Shown here piece by piece: positions 38,534 to 47,650 of a stretch of DNA of 64,000 nt (the stretch's first letter is position 1; each line of letters opens with the position of its first letter). Origin of the DNA: DATBVX01 sp963696675. GTDB taxonomy: Bacteria; Pseudomonadota; Gammaproteobacteria; Steroidobacterales; Steroidobacteraceae. The stretch lies in assembly GCA_963696675.1 (NCBI GenBank), contig CAVOLM010000018.1, forward strand, positions 1 to 64,000, written 5' to 3'. Made by a program: the position numbers and the translations under genes. Under the pieces are notes generated by a model. That model was not told the DNA's origin, did not search any database, and worked only from the letters and a program-made list of their open reading frames with translations.

Positions 38534-40505
38534 AGAGCGGTTTCAACGCATCTGCCCACACCTGGTAAGCCTTCGCGGTCAGGTGAAGCTGATCAGGATC
38601 GGTCATCCCGGCGAATAACCGCCCGTTCGCGTCGGCGAGCTGGTCGTTGATATCGAGATAGCGGATGGTGCTGCCATTGGCGAGCCTGGCGAGATTGGCG
38701 TTGATGCGATCGATCGTCGGCATCACGGCAATGTTGTCGTTGCGCGGCAGGATGCCCATCAGGATCAGCGTCGCGCCCGGCGCCTTTTGGCGGCATCGAT
38801 CGATGATCGCCTTGACGCCGCGCGTGATGTCATCGACTCGGGCCTGATCGGTTCCGATCGGCGTCACCCGGCCGACGTTGTTGGTGCCCACCATCAGCAC
38901 GATGATCCTGGGATTCACGCTATCGAGCTCGCCCTGGTCGAGCCGCCACAGGACGTTCTGTGTCTTGTCTCCGCCCCAGCCGAAGTTGGCGGCGTTCCAG
39001 CCGAAGAAATTCCGATTCCAGTTGGCGAGGAGCTCCTGGTATGTCTCCTCCGCCGCGCCCCAGCGGCGGGTGATGGAGTCGCCGAGAAAGTAGACTTCGA
39101 TCCTTCCTTGCCCCTTCTTTTTTATCAGCAGCTCGTGCGCGAGCCGCGAGTTCTGGTCGATGCGGGGGCTGGGTACATCGGCGGGCTCGATCACGTTGCC
39201 GCCGGCGAGCAACGTCCTCATCCACTCCGCCGAGCGCATGAGGTATGGGGCCTGTTGCTCGGGCGTCGATTGATGGTTGTGCGCAGCCTCGACCAGGGGC
39301 ACTGCTTCTTTCGGACCGGGGATCTGATTGAACGCGGTCCAGATGCCGACGGGTGGCGTCACGGTGTCGAGAAAACCCATCGACACGAGCGTCGGAACGC
39401 GAATGCGCGGTGCGCAATTCACGGTGTCGAAGTAGAGCCCGGTGCGCATCGCCTTCGGATCATCGGCGGGCCAGTTCGGGAATCCGGATGCGCGACCGTG
39501 CAACGGGCCGTTGGAATCGGCGCCGGCGGGCACGTGGACGATGACGCCGGTCACCTTGGAGTGGAGCGCTGCGACGCACAGGCTTTGCTGGCCACCCATG
39601 CTGATCCCGGTGGCGATGAGCGTCTTGCCGTCCCAATCGGGGCGGCTGGCAAGATACTCGACCGCTCGATAGTCGGCGAGATACATCTGCAGGAAGTAGT
39701 TCTGCTCGCGATCGTCGCGCCCGATCGCCTGGTACTGCTTCAGCTCCTGGGGTAGCGCGTCGTAGTAGGCTTTCGGCTGATCCGGCAGCACGTCGTGCGG
39801 TTCGATGTTCACCGCCAGCCATCCTTCTGCCGCGCGATCGGTCACCCATTCCTTTTGCAAAGGGTAGGGCGGGCTCGCCCACTGAAAAATCACCAGCCCG
39901 GGAAACTTTCCGGGCTTGCCCGGCTTTGCGATCTGTCCATAGATGTGCTTGCCGTTGATGTGATCCATCTGCAGCGTGAAGTAGTCGACCTCCGGCTTGT
40001 CGCTGGTACCGGGCGTGAGCACGGGGTTCGTCGGGACCTTTTCCAGCATTCGGATCTTGTCCTCCCAGAACCGATCGAAGTCGCGCGGGCGGGGCACCAC
40101 GGGCTGCAGCTTCTCGGGTGCGATCGCTGCTCCGAGGACGTGCACCTTGGCTGCGGGATCGCTGGATCGCACCTCGACGTAGAGCATCGCGGGCTCGTTG
40201 AGACTGACCTCAATGGTCGCGGGCTGTGAGAGGTCGAGCTTGCCAGTCTTGATCAGGTCGAAATTGTTTTTCCTGATCGTGTAGGAGTACGAGGGAGCAT
40301 CCGCGGCGGCGGCTGGCAACGCGACCGACCAGCCGGCCCTCTCGCCCAGGGCGTAGATGCCGCTGGGTTTGAAGGGCGTAAGGAGTAGCTGCTGTGCCGC
40401 GCAGAGCTGCGCGAGAACGAGCCAAAGAGAGAGGACCAGCAGGGGGACGATCGTTACGCGGCGGGTGAGGTGCATGCCGGGTGTTTGTTGATACTTGAAG
40501 CGCAA
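38448..40505 (-). CDS. Two-domain esterase: AXE1-type hydrolase fused to SGNH/GDSL hydrolase
   Basis: The 685-residue secreted protein (signal around residues 11-37, ending LCAAQQ) joins two hydrolases. Residues of about 40-430 resemble acetyl xylan esterases, with nucleophile motif ATGISMGGQQS, Asp in GFLDTVTPP and a catalytic His in EAAHNHQ. Residues of about 450-670 form an SGNH hydrolase with FLGDSITRRWG, LMVGTNNVG and the DQLHL end. Both are carbohydrate or glycan deacetylase types. An alternative ATG is at 40475. No frame break. Confidence 0.88.
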   Translation of the reverse strand: MRFKYQQTPGMHLTRRVTIVPLLVLSLWLVLAQLCAAQQLLLTPFKPSGIYALGERAGWSVALPAAAADAPSYSYTIRKNNFDLIKTGKLDLSQPATIEVSLNEPAMLYVEVRSSDPAAKVHVLGAAIAPEKLQPVVPRPRDFDRFWEDKIRMLEKVPTNPVLTPGTSDKPEVDYFTLQMDHINGKHIYGQIAKPGKPGKFPGLVIFQWASPPYPLQKEWVTDRAAEGWLAVNIEPHDVLPDQPKAYYDALPQELKQYQAIGRDDREQNYFLQMYLADYRAVEYLASRPDWDGKTLIATGISMGGQQSLCVAALHSKVTGVIVHVPAGADSNGPLHGRASGFPNWPADDPKAMRTGLYFDTVNCAPRIRVPTLVSMGFLDTVTPPVGIWTAFNQIPGPKEAVPLVEAAHNHQSTPEQQAPYLMRSAEWMRTLLAGGNVIEPADVPSPRIDQNSRLAHELLIKKKGQGRIEVYFLGDSITRRWGAAEETYQELLANWNRNFFGWNAANFGWGGDKTQNVLWRLDQGELDSVNPRIIVLMVGTNNVGRVTPIGTDQARVDDITRGVKAIIDRCRQKAPGATLILMGILPRNDNIAVMPTIDRINANLARLANGSTIRYLDINDQLADANGRLFAGMTDPDQLHLTAKAYQVWADALKPLFTELLGPPANVDHAPPPTGDPSAMALAH

Positions 40506-40540
40506 GCTAGCCTAACCCAAGCGACGGGATAACGAACGGG

Positions 40541-42064
40541 TCAGTGAATGGCCTCCGCTGCGGCGGTCTCGCCAGGCGCCTTGGCGCGTTTCGGTAACTT
40601 GAAGAGCAGCAATAGCGGCAGTGCAAAGAGAGCCAGGCCGCTGATCACGGCAAATACATTTTCGTAGCCGATGACGGTTGCCTGCTGCTGGATCTGCATC
40701 GCGAGCAGCGCGTTGGCCCGGTCCCCGACCACTTGCACCGCGCTGGCCCAGCGCTCGGTATCGAACGCGGAGAAATACTCGACCAATCGCGATTGATTCG
40801 CGGCGGTGGAGTGTGTGAGCAGGGTTCCGGCGATGGAAATACCGATCGCGCCACTCAGCGTTCGCCCCAACGTCACGAGCACCGCGCCTTCGGTGCGCAG
40901 CTCCGCCGGCAGCGTGGCGTAAGCGGCCGCGTTGATGCACAGGAACGTGAGCCCCATGCCCACGCCCTGGAAGAACGTCACCGCCGCAATGGTGGCGGAA
41001 GTCGTATCGGTGGTGATGTGCACCAGCGGAATGCACGACCCCAGAACGATCGCGAGCCCGATGGCTGCGAGCAGGCGCGAATCGACCCGTGAAATGAGAC
41101 GACCGCCGCTCAGCATCGCGATCGCCATACCGATACCGCGCGGCGCCATGACGAGCCCGGCGGTGGAGGCGGTGTGATCCTGCAGCTGCTGCATGAAGAC
41201 CGGCAGCAGCGCTCCGGGGACCATAATGAGCGGAAATACCACGAAGGGCGTAATCAGGCCCGCGACCAGGTTGCGATCCCGGAACAGCCCACGCTCAAAG
41301 AAGGGATGAGCGGTGGTCAGGGTGTGCACCAGGAACATGTAGAAGAGAACGCCGGCGAGGACCATCTCGGCGGCGATCTCCGTCGAGTCGAGCCAGCCGA
41401 GACTGTTGCCGCGGTCGAGAGCGAGCTGCGCCAGGCCGATGGCGAGCGCGAGCATCACGAACCCTTTCAGATCGAACACGCGATCCTTGGACTTCGCGCC
41501 ACGCGGCAACGAGGCAGTCAGGCCGAGCCATGCCAGCGCACCGACCGGCACATTGATGTAGAACACCCAGCGCCAATTGAGCGCCTCGGTGAGCCAGCCA
41601 CCGAGCGTCGGTCCGATCACAGGCCCGACCATGACACCGACGCCCCAGATGGCAAGTGCGGTGCCGTGCTTCTCGCGCGGGAACACGCTCAGCAATGAGG
41701 ATTGCGACAGCGGGATGAGAGCCGCGCCGCACGCACCCTGGATTGCGCGAAAGATCACCAGCTCCGGAAGCGAAGTGGCGATGCCACACAGCATCGAGGC
41801 GATGGTGAATCCCGCGACGCTCATCAGGAGCACCGGTCGTTCACCGATTCGCAATGCGATGAAACCCACGAGCGGTGTCGCGATCGCGCTCGTGACGATG
41901 TACGAGGTCAGGACCCAGAGGACCTGGTCAGGGGATGCCTGTAAGCTCCCCTGGATGTGGGGCAGCGCCACGTTTGCGATCGTGGTGTCGATCGCATACA
42001 GCATCGTCGCCAACATGGTCGAGGCGACGACGAGGCCGCGGTTGACGCGACCCTCCTGGGTCAT
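40541..42064 (-). CDS. DHA2-family MFS multidrug efflux transporter (EmrB/QacA type)
   Basis: A 507-residue inner membrane protein with about 14 hydrophobic helices, starting with the family pattern LYAIDTTIANVALPHIQGSL. It contains the motif C-like GPVIGPTLGGWLTEALNWRW typical of drug/proton antiporters. It is the transport subunit that works with the HlyD-type adaptor encoded upstream; the genes overlap by four bases. Export of hydrophobic toxins or drugs is inferred from the family. Confidence 0.92.
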   Translation of the reverse strand: MTQEGRVNRGLVVASTMLATMLYAIDTTIANVALPHIQGSLQASPDQVLWVLTSYIVTSAIATPLVGFIALRIGERPVLLMSVAGFTIASMLCGIATSLPELVIFRAIQGACGAALIPLSQSSLLSVFPREKHGTALAIWGVGVMVGPVIGPTLGGWLTEALNWRWVFYINVPVGALAWLGLTASLPRGAKSKDRVFDLKGFVMLALAIGLAQLALDRGNSLGWLDSTEIAAEMVLAGVLFYMFLVHTLTTAHPFFERGLFRDRNLVAGLITPFVVFPLIMVPGALLPVFMQQLQDHTASTAGLVMAPRGIGMAIAMLSGGRLISRVDSRLLAAIGLAIVLGSCIPLVHITTDTTSATIAAVTFFQGVGMGLTFLCINAAAYATLPAELRTEGAVLVTLGRTLSGAIGISIAGTLLTHSTAANQSRLVEYFSAFDTERWASAVQVVGDRANALLAMQIQQQATVIGYENVFAVISGLALFALPLLLLFKLPKRAKAPGETAAAEAIH

Positions 42065-43128
42065 GGCGCAGCCAGTGCGGTTCGCGCTACGGCCTGATCG
42101 GGCTCGGCCCTGGTGTCGACGCGCACCGTCGCGCTCATCCCAGCTCGCAGCGGCGGATCCTCAGCCGTGGTCAGCACGGCGATCCGGACGGGAATGCGCT
42201 GCACGACCTTGACCCAGTTGCCGCTCGCGTTCTGCGGCGGAAGGAGCGCGAATTCGGCGCCGGTCGCCTGCGCAATGCTTTCCACGCGGCCCGACCACTT
42301 GCGCCGGCCGTACGTATCGATCTCGATGCGCACCGGCTGACCCTTGCGGACATGCGCAAGATCGGTCTCCTTGAAGTTCGCTTCGATCCACATGCCCTGG
42401 TCGGAAACGATGGCGAGTGCAGGACCCCCGGCCGTGAGATGGTCACCGACCTGGGGCAAGTGACTCACGATGCCGGCACGCGGCGCGAGGACTCGAGCGC
42501 GGCGCAGATTGAGCTCGGCATGCTGCAATTCCGCCACTGCGGCTTCAACATCCGGATGCGAGTCTACAGAGCGCTTCGGATCGCCACCGAGCCGGGCTGC
42601 GATGGCCGCGAGATCGCGCTCTGTGACCTGGACCTGGCCGACAGCGACCTGGGTCGCCTGGTCGGCATCGTCGAGCTTCGACAGGGCGACGAGATGCTTC
42701 GCGGCGAGCTCCTGCTGCCGCGTTTGTTCGCGCCTGGCGAAATCGGCCGAGCGTCGGGCAACCGCGAGTTCTGTGTCCTTCTCGGCGTACTGGGCCTTGA
42801 GACCGGCGATCTGGGCCTTCACGGCAGCGACGCGCGCTTTCGCGCTCTGAACGGCATAGCGCAGCTGCTCATCGTCGAGCTCGATCAGCACGTCACCGGC
42901 GGCGACGTGCGTGTTCTCCTTGACGGGGACGCTCTTGACGGTGCCGTCGACTTCAGCCGCCACAGTCGTCCTGTCGGCCTTGACGTAGGCGTTGTCAGTG
43001 CTGGCAAAGCCGCGGCCGAAGTACCAGAAGCTCCCGGCGATGGTGATCAGCACTGCGGGCGCGACCCAGAGGAGCAGGATGCGCCAGGGACGGCGGCCGG
43101 GCTCGGCGGTGCCGGTCTCAGTGGCCAT
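42061..43128 (-). CDS. HlyD-family membrane fusion protein (EmrA type)
   Basis: The periplasmic adaptor of a tripartite efflux pump, 355 residues. A single N-terminal helix (about residues 20-40) is followed by FASTDNAYVKADRTTVAAEVDG (the EmrA hallmark), an alpha-helical hairpin rich in Ala/Gln, and RVLAPRAGIVSHLPQVGD. The start at 43128 overlaps the MarR gene by 11 bases; its stop overlaps the transporter by four. The three genes form one operon. Confidence 0.92.
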   Translation of the reverse strand: MATETGTAEPGRRPWRILLLWVAPAVLITIAGSFWYFGRGFASTDNAYVKADRTTVAAEVDGTVKSVPVKENTHVAAGDVLIELDDEQLRYAVQSAKARVAAVKAQIAGLKAQYAEKDTELAVARRSADFARREQTRQQELAAKHLVALSKLDDADQATQVAVGQVQVTERDLAAIAARLGGDPKRSVDSHPDVEAAVAELQHAELNLRRARVLAPRAGIVSHLPQVGDHLTAGGPALAIVSDQGMWIEANFKETDLAHVRKGQPVRIEIDTYGRRKWSGRVESIAQATGAEFALLPPQNASGNWVKVVQRIPVRIAVLTTAEDPPLRAGMSATVRVDTRAEPDQAVARTALAAP

Positions 43129-43615
43129 GATGGGACACCGCCCCGGAATGCGTGCCTTCATCGCGATGCTGGGCACGGTCCTGCGCAAGCGTGTCACGGA
43201 CCGTTTCGAGCAGGCGCAGCAGCGTTTCGCGCTCGGCTTTCGAAAGGTTGCGCGTCGCGCGGTCGTAAATCCCATCGCCGATTTCGTGCAGCTGTTCGAG
43301 ACGAGCGCGCGAGCGCGCCGTCAGGTACAGGCACACGGCGCGCCGATCGACCGGGTCGGGTCGCCGTTCGATCAGGCCCGAGGCCACCAGCAGATCGACC
43401 TGGCGACCGAGCGTGATGGGCCGCACTTCGATCACTTCCGCCAGCTCGCGCTGGCTGCAACCTTCCATGCGACCGAGATAGGCGATGGTGCGCATGTGCG
43501 TCTGCGTCATGCGGTGCTTGAGCGCACGAACCGCGAATTCGGCGCGAATCAGGCGCGCCACGTCGTGCACCAGGTAGCCAAGGCGGGGGCGGGGCTGCAA
43601 AGTAGTACGCTCCAC
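43118..43615 (-). CDS. MarR-family transcriptional regulator
   Basis: A winged-helix repressor of about 165 residues: KHRMTQTHMRTIAYLGR, CSQRELAEVIEVRPITLGRQ (recognition helix) and the wing PDPVDRRAVCLYLT. It is the first gene of the emrAB-like operon and probably represses it until a ligand binds. The GTG at 43615 is the likely start; the frame is open upstream but that part is not protein-like. A palindrome just upstream may be its operator. Confidence 0.9.
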   Translation of the reverse strand: MERTTLQPRPRLGYLVHDVARLIRAEFAVRALKHRMTQTHMRTIAYLGRMEGCSQRELAEVIEVRPITLGRQVDLLVASGLIERRPDPVDRRAVCLYLTARSRARLEQLHEIGDGIYDRATRNLSKAERETLLRLLETVRDTLAQDRAQHRDEGTHSGAVSHHGH

Positions 43616-43621
43616 TGATAA

Positions 43622-43634
43622 TAAGCAATGCTTA
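43622..43634. promoter_or_regulatory. Candidate MarR operator
   Basis: TAAGCAATGCTTA is a palindrome with six-base arms around one central base, 7 bases upstream of the GTG start of the MarR gene, in a locally AT-rich stretch. Size and position fit an autoregulatory MarR site. Confidence 0.5.
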
Positions 43635-43741
43635 GTATATGAATTCGACACCGGATTGCAATCCGCCACGGCTGCCCTTTCCGGGGCCAGGGTGTCAGAA
43701 TGCGGCCCCCGGCCCGATTCGCTAAAGGCTAATAGCCGCTG

Positions 43742-44302
43742 ATGAAAAAGGAGTACGCCGAGCTCCGCCGCCGTCCGCTCCTGACGCCCCTGTGGCTCGC
43801 CGCGCTGGCAGGGTTGTTGGCCGTAGGACTCGCCGCCTGGTTCGCACTGTCGATGACCACGACCACGGTGGTGGTTGTGCGTCATGCGGAGAAAGAATTC
43901 AGCACCATCAGCGACCCGCCCCTCAGCCAGGTCGGCGAGCAGCGTGCCGAGCTGCTCGCCCGGCTGTTCGGAAGCAGGGAAGGGAGCGGCCGTCTCTCAG
44001 CCGTGTTCGCAAGCGATACGCGCCGCGCTCAACGCACCGCGGAACCGCTCGCTGCCCGCCTGGGACTCGAGGTGAAGACAGTCCCCGGCGCAGATGTAAA
44101 TGGGCTGTTGCGACAGATCCGTTCTCAGTACCGGGGTCGCAACGTCCTCGTGGTCGGGCACAGCAACACCGTGCCCGAAATCGTGCGCCGACTGAGCCGT
44201 GATGGACGCATTCCGCCGATGGGGGAGGAAGAATACGGCACGATCTATGTGGTGACCGTGCCTACACTCGGGCGGCCATCCGTCCTCAGAATGACGTACT
44301 GA
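43742..44302 (+). CDS. Membrane-anchored histidine phosphatase family protein
   Basis: The 186-residue protein has one N-terminal membrane helix (about residues 16-37) and a histidine phosphatase (phosphoglycerate mutase-like) domain outside it. The catalytic motif is VVVVRHAEKEF, with SDTRRAQRTAEPLA and the second His in LVVGHSNTVPEIV. It is similar in size to SixA-like phosphatases. Substrate unknown. It reads away from the MarR operon. Confidence 0.87.
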   Translation: MKKEYAELRRRPLLTPLWLAALAGLLAVGLAAWFALSMTTTTVVVVRHAEKEFSTISDPPLSQVGEQRAELLARLFGSREGSGRLSAVFASDTRRAQRTAEPLAARLGLEVKTVPGADVNGLLRQIRSQYRGRNVLVVGHSNTVPEIVRRLSRDGRIPPMGEEEYGTIYVVTVPTLGRPSVLRMTY

Positions 44303-44364
44303 TTCCTGGCGATTATTCTACATTAGAACAGCACGATACAGCTGCAATCTCAGGTGACTTATCG

Positions 44365-44826
44365 CTAGGTCGCCGCCCTTCGCAGCTCCACCGCCTTGCG
44401 CACGAATTCCTCGTGGCGGCCGATCCGAAAGTCTGCCATCACAGCGTCCTGCACGATGCGGCCTTGATCGATGAGGAACGTAGCGCGCCGCACCGCGATC
44501 CCGAGTGGGCCGTCGACATCGTACATCTTGATGACCGTCTTGCCGGGATCCGCGAGCAACGTGAACTTGAGGCCATATTTCTGCGCGAACCGCTTGTGGC
44601 TCTCGACGCTCTGCGGACTCACACCAACAACTCGCAAACCGGCACGCTGGATGTCGGTGTGCAGATCGCGAAGCGAACAGGCCTCCGCCGTGCAGCCCGG
44701 CGTGAAGTCCGCTGGGTAGAAATAGAGGATCAGCGATCCATCGCTCAGTAGTGAAGTCAGCGAGCGATCGCGCCCGTTCTGATCGGGAAGCGTGAATTCG
44801 GGCGCGCGGCTACCGGGCGTAAGCAT
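44365..44826 (-). CDS. Peroxiredoxin (BCP/AhpC-TSA type)
   Basis: A thiol peroxidase of 153 residues. The peroxidatic Cys lies in DFTPGCTAEACSLRD, with a second Cys five residues later, as in bacterioferritin comigratory proteins. ILYFYPAD and FLIDQGRI are also family features. The start at 44826 is MLTPGSRAPEFTLPDQNG; the long upstream extension is inside the GNAT gene. It shares one base with the GNAT stop (TGATG), so the two are coupled. Confidence 0.92.
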   Translation of the reverse strand: MLTPGSRAPEFTLPDQNGRDRSLTSLLSDGSLILYFYPADFTPGCTAEACSLRDLHTDIQRAGLRVVGVSPQSVESHKRFAQKYGLKFTLLADPGKTVIKMYDVDGPLGIAVRRATFLIDQGRIVQDAVMADFRIGRHEEFVRKAVELRRAAT

Positions 44827-45299
44827 CAGGCACCTCCCTGCGGGCGGTGAAACTCGAGCTCCATGATCTCGTAGGCGGTGCGCGTGAGTCCCAGCCGCTG
44901 ATAGATCTGCTGAGCGTTGTGATTGTGCTGCTCGACATAAAGACGCAGACCGCAGACATCGGAGCTGTTTCTGGCCAGGTCCTCGACATGACGATACAGG
45001 GCCGCGAACACGCCATGGCGGCGCGCCTCGCGCATCACGTAGACCGATTGAAACCACCAGAAGAAGCCATTGCGCCAGTCGCTCCATTCGTGGGTCAGTA
45101 ACAGTTGACCCGAAGGCCGACTATCGAGTTCAGCGATGAAGTAGCGACCCCTATGCTCGGACTCGAGCGCGCTTTGCACACCCGCCCGCAGCACCTGCAC
45201 ATTGAGCTGCTTGCTTTCGGTCTCCTGGGCGAGGCGGGCGTTGCAGTCGACGATGAAGTCGAGATCCGCGATACGCGCGCTGCGAATTGCGACGCTCAT
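44826..45299 (-). CDS. GNAT-family N-acetyltransferase
   Basis: The 157-residue protein has the GNAT fold: IRSARIADLDFIVDCNARLA at the start, the acetyl-CoA motif region VYVMREARRHGVFAALYRHV, and the C-terminal NHNAQQIYQRLGLTR. Target unknown. It is cotranscribed with the peroxiredoxin gene downstream. Confidence 0.88.
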   Translation of the reverse strand: MSVAIRSARIADLDFIVDCNARLAQETESKQLNVQVLRAGVQSALESEHRGRYFIAELDSRPSGQLLLTHEWSDWRNGFFWWFQSVYVMREARRHGVFAALYRHVEDLARNSSDVCGLRLYVEQHNHNAQQIYQRLGLTRTAYEIMELEFHRPQGGA

Positions 45300-45431
45300 G
45301 CGGTCGTCCTCGAAATCCCCGAGGGCATGATAGCCCCAAGTGCTGTAGTAACGGGTGTCCCTGATGCGTACGGCGCTTTCGCTTTGCCCCCCGGGGTGCC
45401 GATGCTAGAATCCCGCGCCCATTTTTCGGGT

Positions 45432-45507
<76 letters not shown>

Positions 45508-45546
45508 ATCCATTCCAGAGCGCCTGGAATGCGCTGAAAGCTCGTC

Positions 45547-46782
45547 ATGAACCCGTCCGGAACACATCTTGTCTACCAGTTCGGCGAGTTTGAGGTCGAT
45601 GCTTCCCAGCGACTGCTGCGATCACGCGGTCATAGCGAACCGATTCGGCTGACCTCGAGAGCGTTCGACACGCTCCTCTACCTCATCGAGCATCGCGGTG
45701 AACTGATCGACAAGGCCGCGCTCATGAAAGCGATCTGGCCGAACGTCATCGTCGAGGAGAACAACCTCAGCCAGAACATATCGACTTTGCGTCGGGTGTT
45801 GGGCGAATCGGCCAGCCAGCATCGTTTCATCGTGACGGTGCCGGGGCGGGGTTACCGGTTTGTGGCGGACGTCGGCGTCGTGCAGTTGACCCATCCTGGC
45901 TCTGATCGCGCGGCTGCTGCCGAAAGCGCGCTGGGCGTCCGACACTCGCAACCGCGCCCGGCGGTCCAGTTCTGCAAGACCTCGGACGGTGTGCGGCTCG
46001 CCTACGCGATCACAGGCGAAGGTCCGCCACTGGTGCGGGCTGGTCATTGGCTTTCGCATGTCGAGCATGACTGGGAGAGTCCCGTCTACAAACATCTCCT
46101 GTGGGATCTCTCGGCGCAGTATTTGCTCGTGCGCTACGACCACCGCGGCAACGGCCTCTCCGACTGGGACGTGGGCGATATCTGCCTCGAAAGCCTGCTC
46201 CGAGATCTCGAGACGGTGGTGGACGCGGTGCGCGTGGAGCGGTTCGCGTTGCTGGCAATGTCGGCGGGCAGTCCGGTCGCGATCGCCTACGCCGCCAAGC
46301 ATCCTGAGCGGCTTACTCATCTCGTACTCTATGGCAGCTTTCATCGTCCGTCGCACAGTGACGAGGAGTTGCATGCGCTGGCCACGCTGATGAAGGAGCA
46401 CTGGGGGCGCAGCAACCCGGCATTTCGCCAGGTGTTCACGACCGCCGCCTTACCGAACTCCACGCTCGAGGAACAGGAATGGTTCAACGAGCAACAGCGC
46501 ATCACTGCTTCTCCCGACAACGCGGTCCGCATCCTGCAGGCCATTCATTACATGGACGTGAGTGAGGTGATAGGGCAGATCCGCGTGCCAACGCTGGTGA
46601 TCCACGTGCGCGGTGACGCGGCCGTTCCGGTCGAGGCCGGCAGGAGCGTGGCAGCATCGATCCCCGGCGCCCGCTTCGTCCTGATCGAGGGACAGAATCA
46701 CATGCTGCTGGAGCGCGATCCGGTTTCCGCTCGCTTCAAGCAGGAGCTGTTCGCATTCCTTGGCGGGCCTCGGGCCGCATAG
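45547..46782 (+). CDS. Winged-helix DNA-binding domain fused to an alpha/beta hydrolase
   Basis: The 411-residue protein has an N-terminal OmpR/CadC-type winged helix (FGEFEVDASQRLLRSRG to VTVPGRGYRFVADV, residues 12-108). After a linker comes an alpha/beta hydrolase of about 260 residues. It has VRYDHRGNGLSDWD, nucleophile motif LLAMSAGSPVA, HVRGDAAVPVEAG (Asp) and EGQNHMLLERD (His). Such fusions may sense a small ester or lactone and control genes, but no function is established. It is the only gene between tRNA-Ala and its 3' copy. Confidence 0.88.
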   Translation: MNPSGTHLVYQFGEFEVDASQRLLRSRGHSEPIRLTSRAFDTLLYLIEHRGELIDKAALMKAIWPNVIVEENNLSQNISTLRRVLGESASQHRFIVTVPGRGYRFVADVGVVQLTHPGSDRAAAAESALGVRHSQPRPAVQFCKTSDGVRLAYAITGEGPPLVRAGHWLSHVEHDWESPVYKHLLWDLSAQYLLVRYDHRGNGLSDWDVGDICLESLLRDLETVVDAVRVERFALLAMSAGSPVAIAYAAKHPERLTHLVLYGSFHRPSHSDEELHALATLMKEHWGRSNPAFRQVFTTAALPNSTLEEQEWFNEQQRITASPDNAVRILQAIHYMDVSEVIGQIRVPTLVIHVRGDAAVPVEAGRSVAASIPGARFVLIEGQNHMLLERDPVSARFKQELFAFLGGPRAA

Positions 46783-46802
46783 ACGCTGTTGTGAGCACCC
46801 AG

Positions 46803-46851
46803 CGCGTTCGCAATGCGGAGGTCGAGGGTTCGATCCCCTTCTGTTCCACCA
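46803..46851 (+). repeat. Copy of the tRNA-Ala 3' part (att-like)
   Basis: These 49 bases match tRNA-Ala bases 45459-45507 at 48 positions, from just before the anticodon loop through CCA; the single difference (T at 46844) changes an acceptor pair. The tRNA 5' half is absent. It forms a direct repeat around the regulator-hydrolase gene. Confidence 0.92.
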
Positions 46852-46876
46852 ACTTCACCCATCAATTGCGCGCCAC

Positions 46877-47134
46877 ATGACCCTGAAGCCTTGGCTCGTA
46901 GCTGCGCTTGCAGTGTTGTTGCTCGGAGCGGGCGCCTTTATCGGCAGCTGGTACGTTCCCCCAGGCCCGGAGCTGCACGTTGAGCAGAAAGCGAATTCAT
47001 GCAGTATCAGGTGTCCCGTCGACAGTGCCCACCCATCCCTGCAAGGATCGGTAGAGTGTCCGGCCGGGTCAGCGCCGCTTTGTCAGTGCACTGACCCGCA
47101 GGAAAAGATCGCTCGCTGTGTGCCCGTGAATTGA
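46877..47134 (+). CDS. Small Cys-rich exported protein of unknown function
   Basis: An 85-residue protein with an N-terminal hydrophobic helix (residues 5-25, signal or anchor) and six Cys in the mature part (NSCSIRCPVD, VECPAG, LCQCTD, ARCVPVN), suggesting disulfides in the periplasm. No family recognised. It starts 25 bases after the tRNA-Ala copy. Confidence 0.55.
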   Translation: MTLKPWLVAALAVLLLGAGAFIGSWYVPPGPELHVEQKANSCSIRCPVDSAHPSLQGSVECPAGSAPLCQCTDPQEKIARCVPVN

Positions 47135-47237
47135 GGCTTTCCGCGCCCAGCCGCCTACAAAAAACTGCGAATCAGCGCACACGCACGGCGGAAGTAGCGC
47201 ACAGCGCGCTGCCGCCACTCGGTGGCACGATCAGCCC

Positions 47238-47438
47238 ATGAAGTGCGCGATCAGTCTCCTTGCCTTCGCTCTGATGCTCGTTCATCCGCCCGATCCCCGA
47301 CGCCCCATGTGTTGGGTCGTAGTCCCGGGAGACGGCCCGGCCACGACCGGCGAACACACAGACGCACCGCTGCTCATCGACCTGGTGTGTACGGCCACCG
47401 AAACTGGGTCGGATTCGGACATCCAGGCAAGGCAGTAG
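47238..47438 (+). CDS. Possible small exported protein
   Basis: A 66-residue frame starting MKCAISLLAFALMLVH, a plausible short signal sequence, followed by a polar Pro/Asp/Thr-rich part with two Cys. No clear ribosome binding site and no family. It may be chance coding. Confidence 0.25.
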   Translation: MKCAISLLAFALMLVHPPDPRRPMCWVVVPGDGPATTGEHTDAPLLIDLVCTATETGSDSDIQARQ

Positions 47439-47650
47439 GACGCGACTGACCGCTGCACGCGGCAGACTGCCATCGGCGCACGAGGGCAATGCGCGCACGC
47501 TCTAATCGCAGACGCCACACTACTATCTCTTGTAGATGGATAAGGTGGCAGAAGCTGGGGGTCGCGAAAGCGGCCCCTATTCATTTGTGTCACCCAGGAC
47601 ATCCGCTTCGGCAACGCCAGCTATAGATGGGTTGCCAGAGAGAACGTCAA
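47439..47650. other. Intergenic stretch
   Basis: About 210 bases with no convincing gene, between the doubtful small frame and the stop of the molybdoenzyme gene. No structure or repeat was recognised. Confidence 0.4.
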
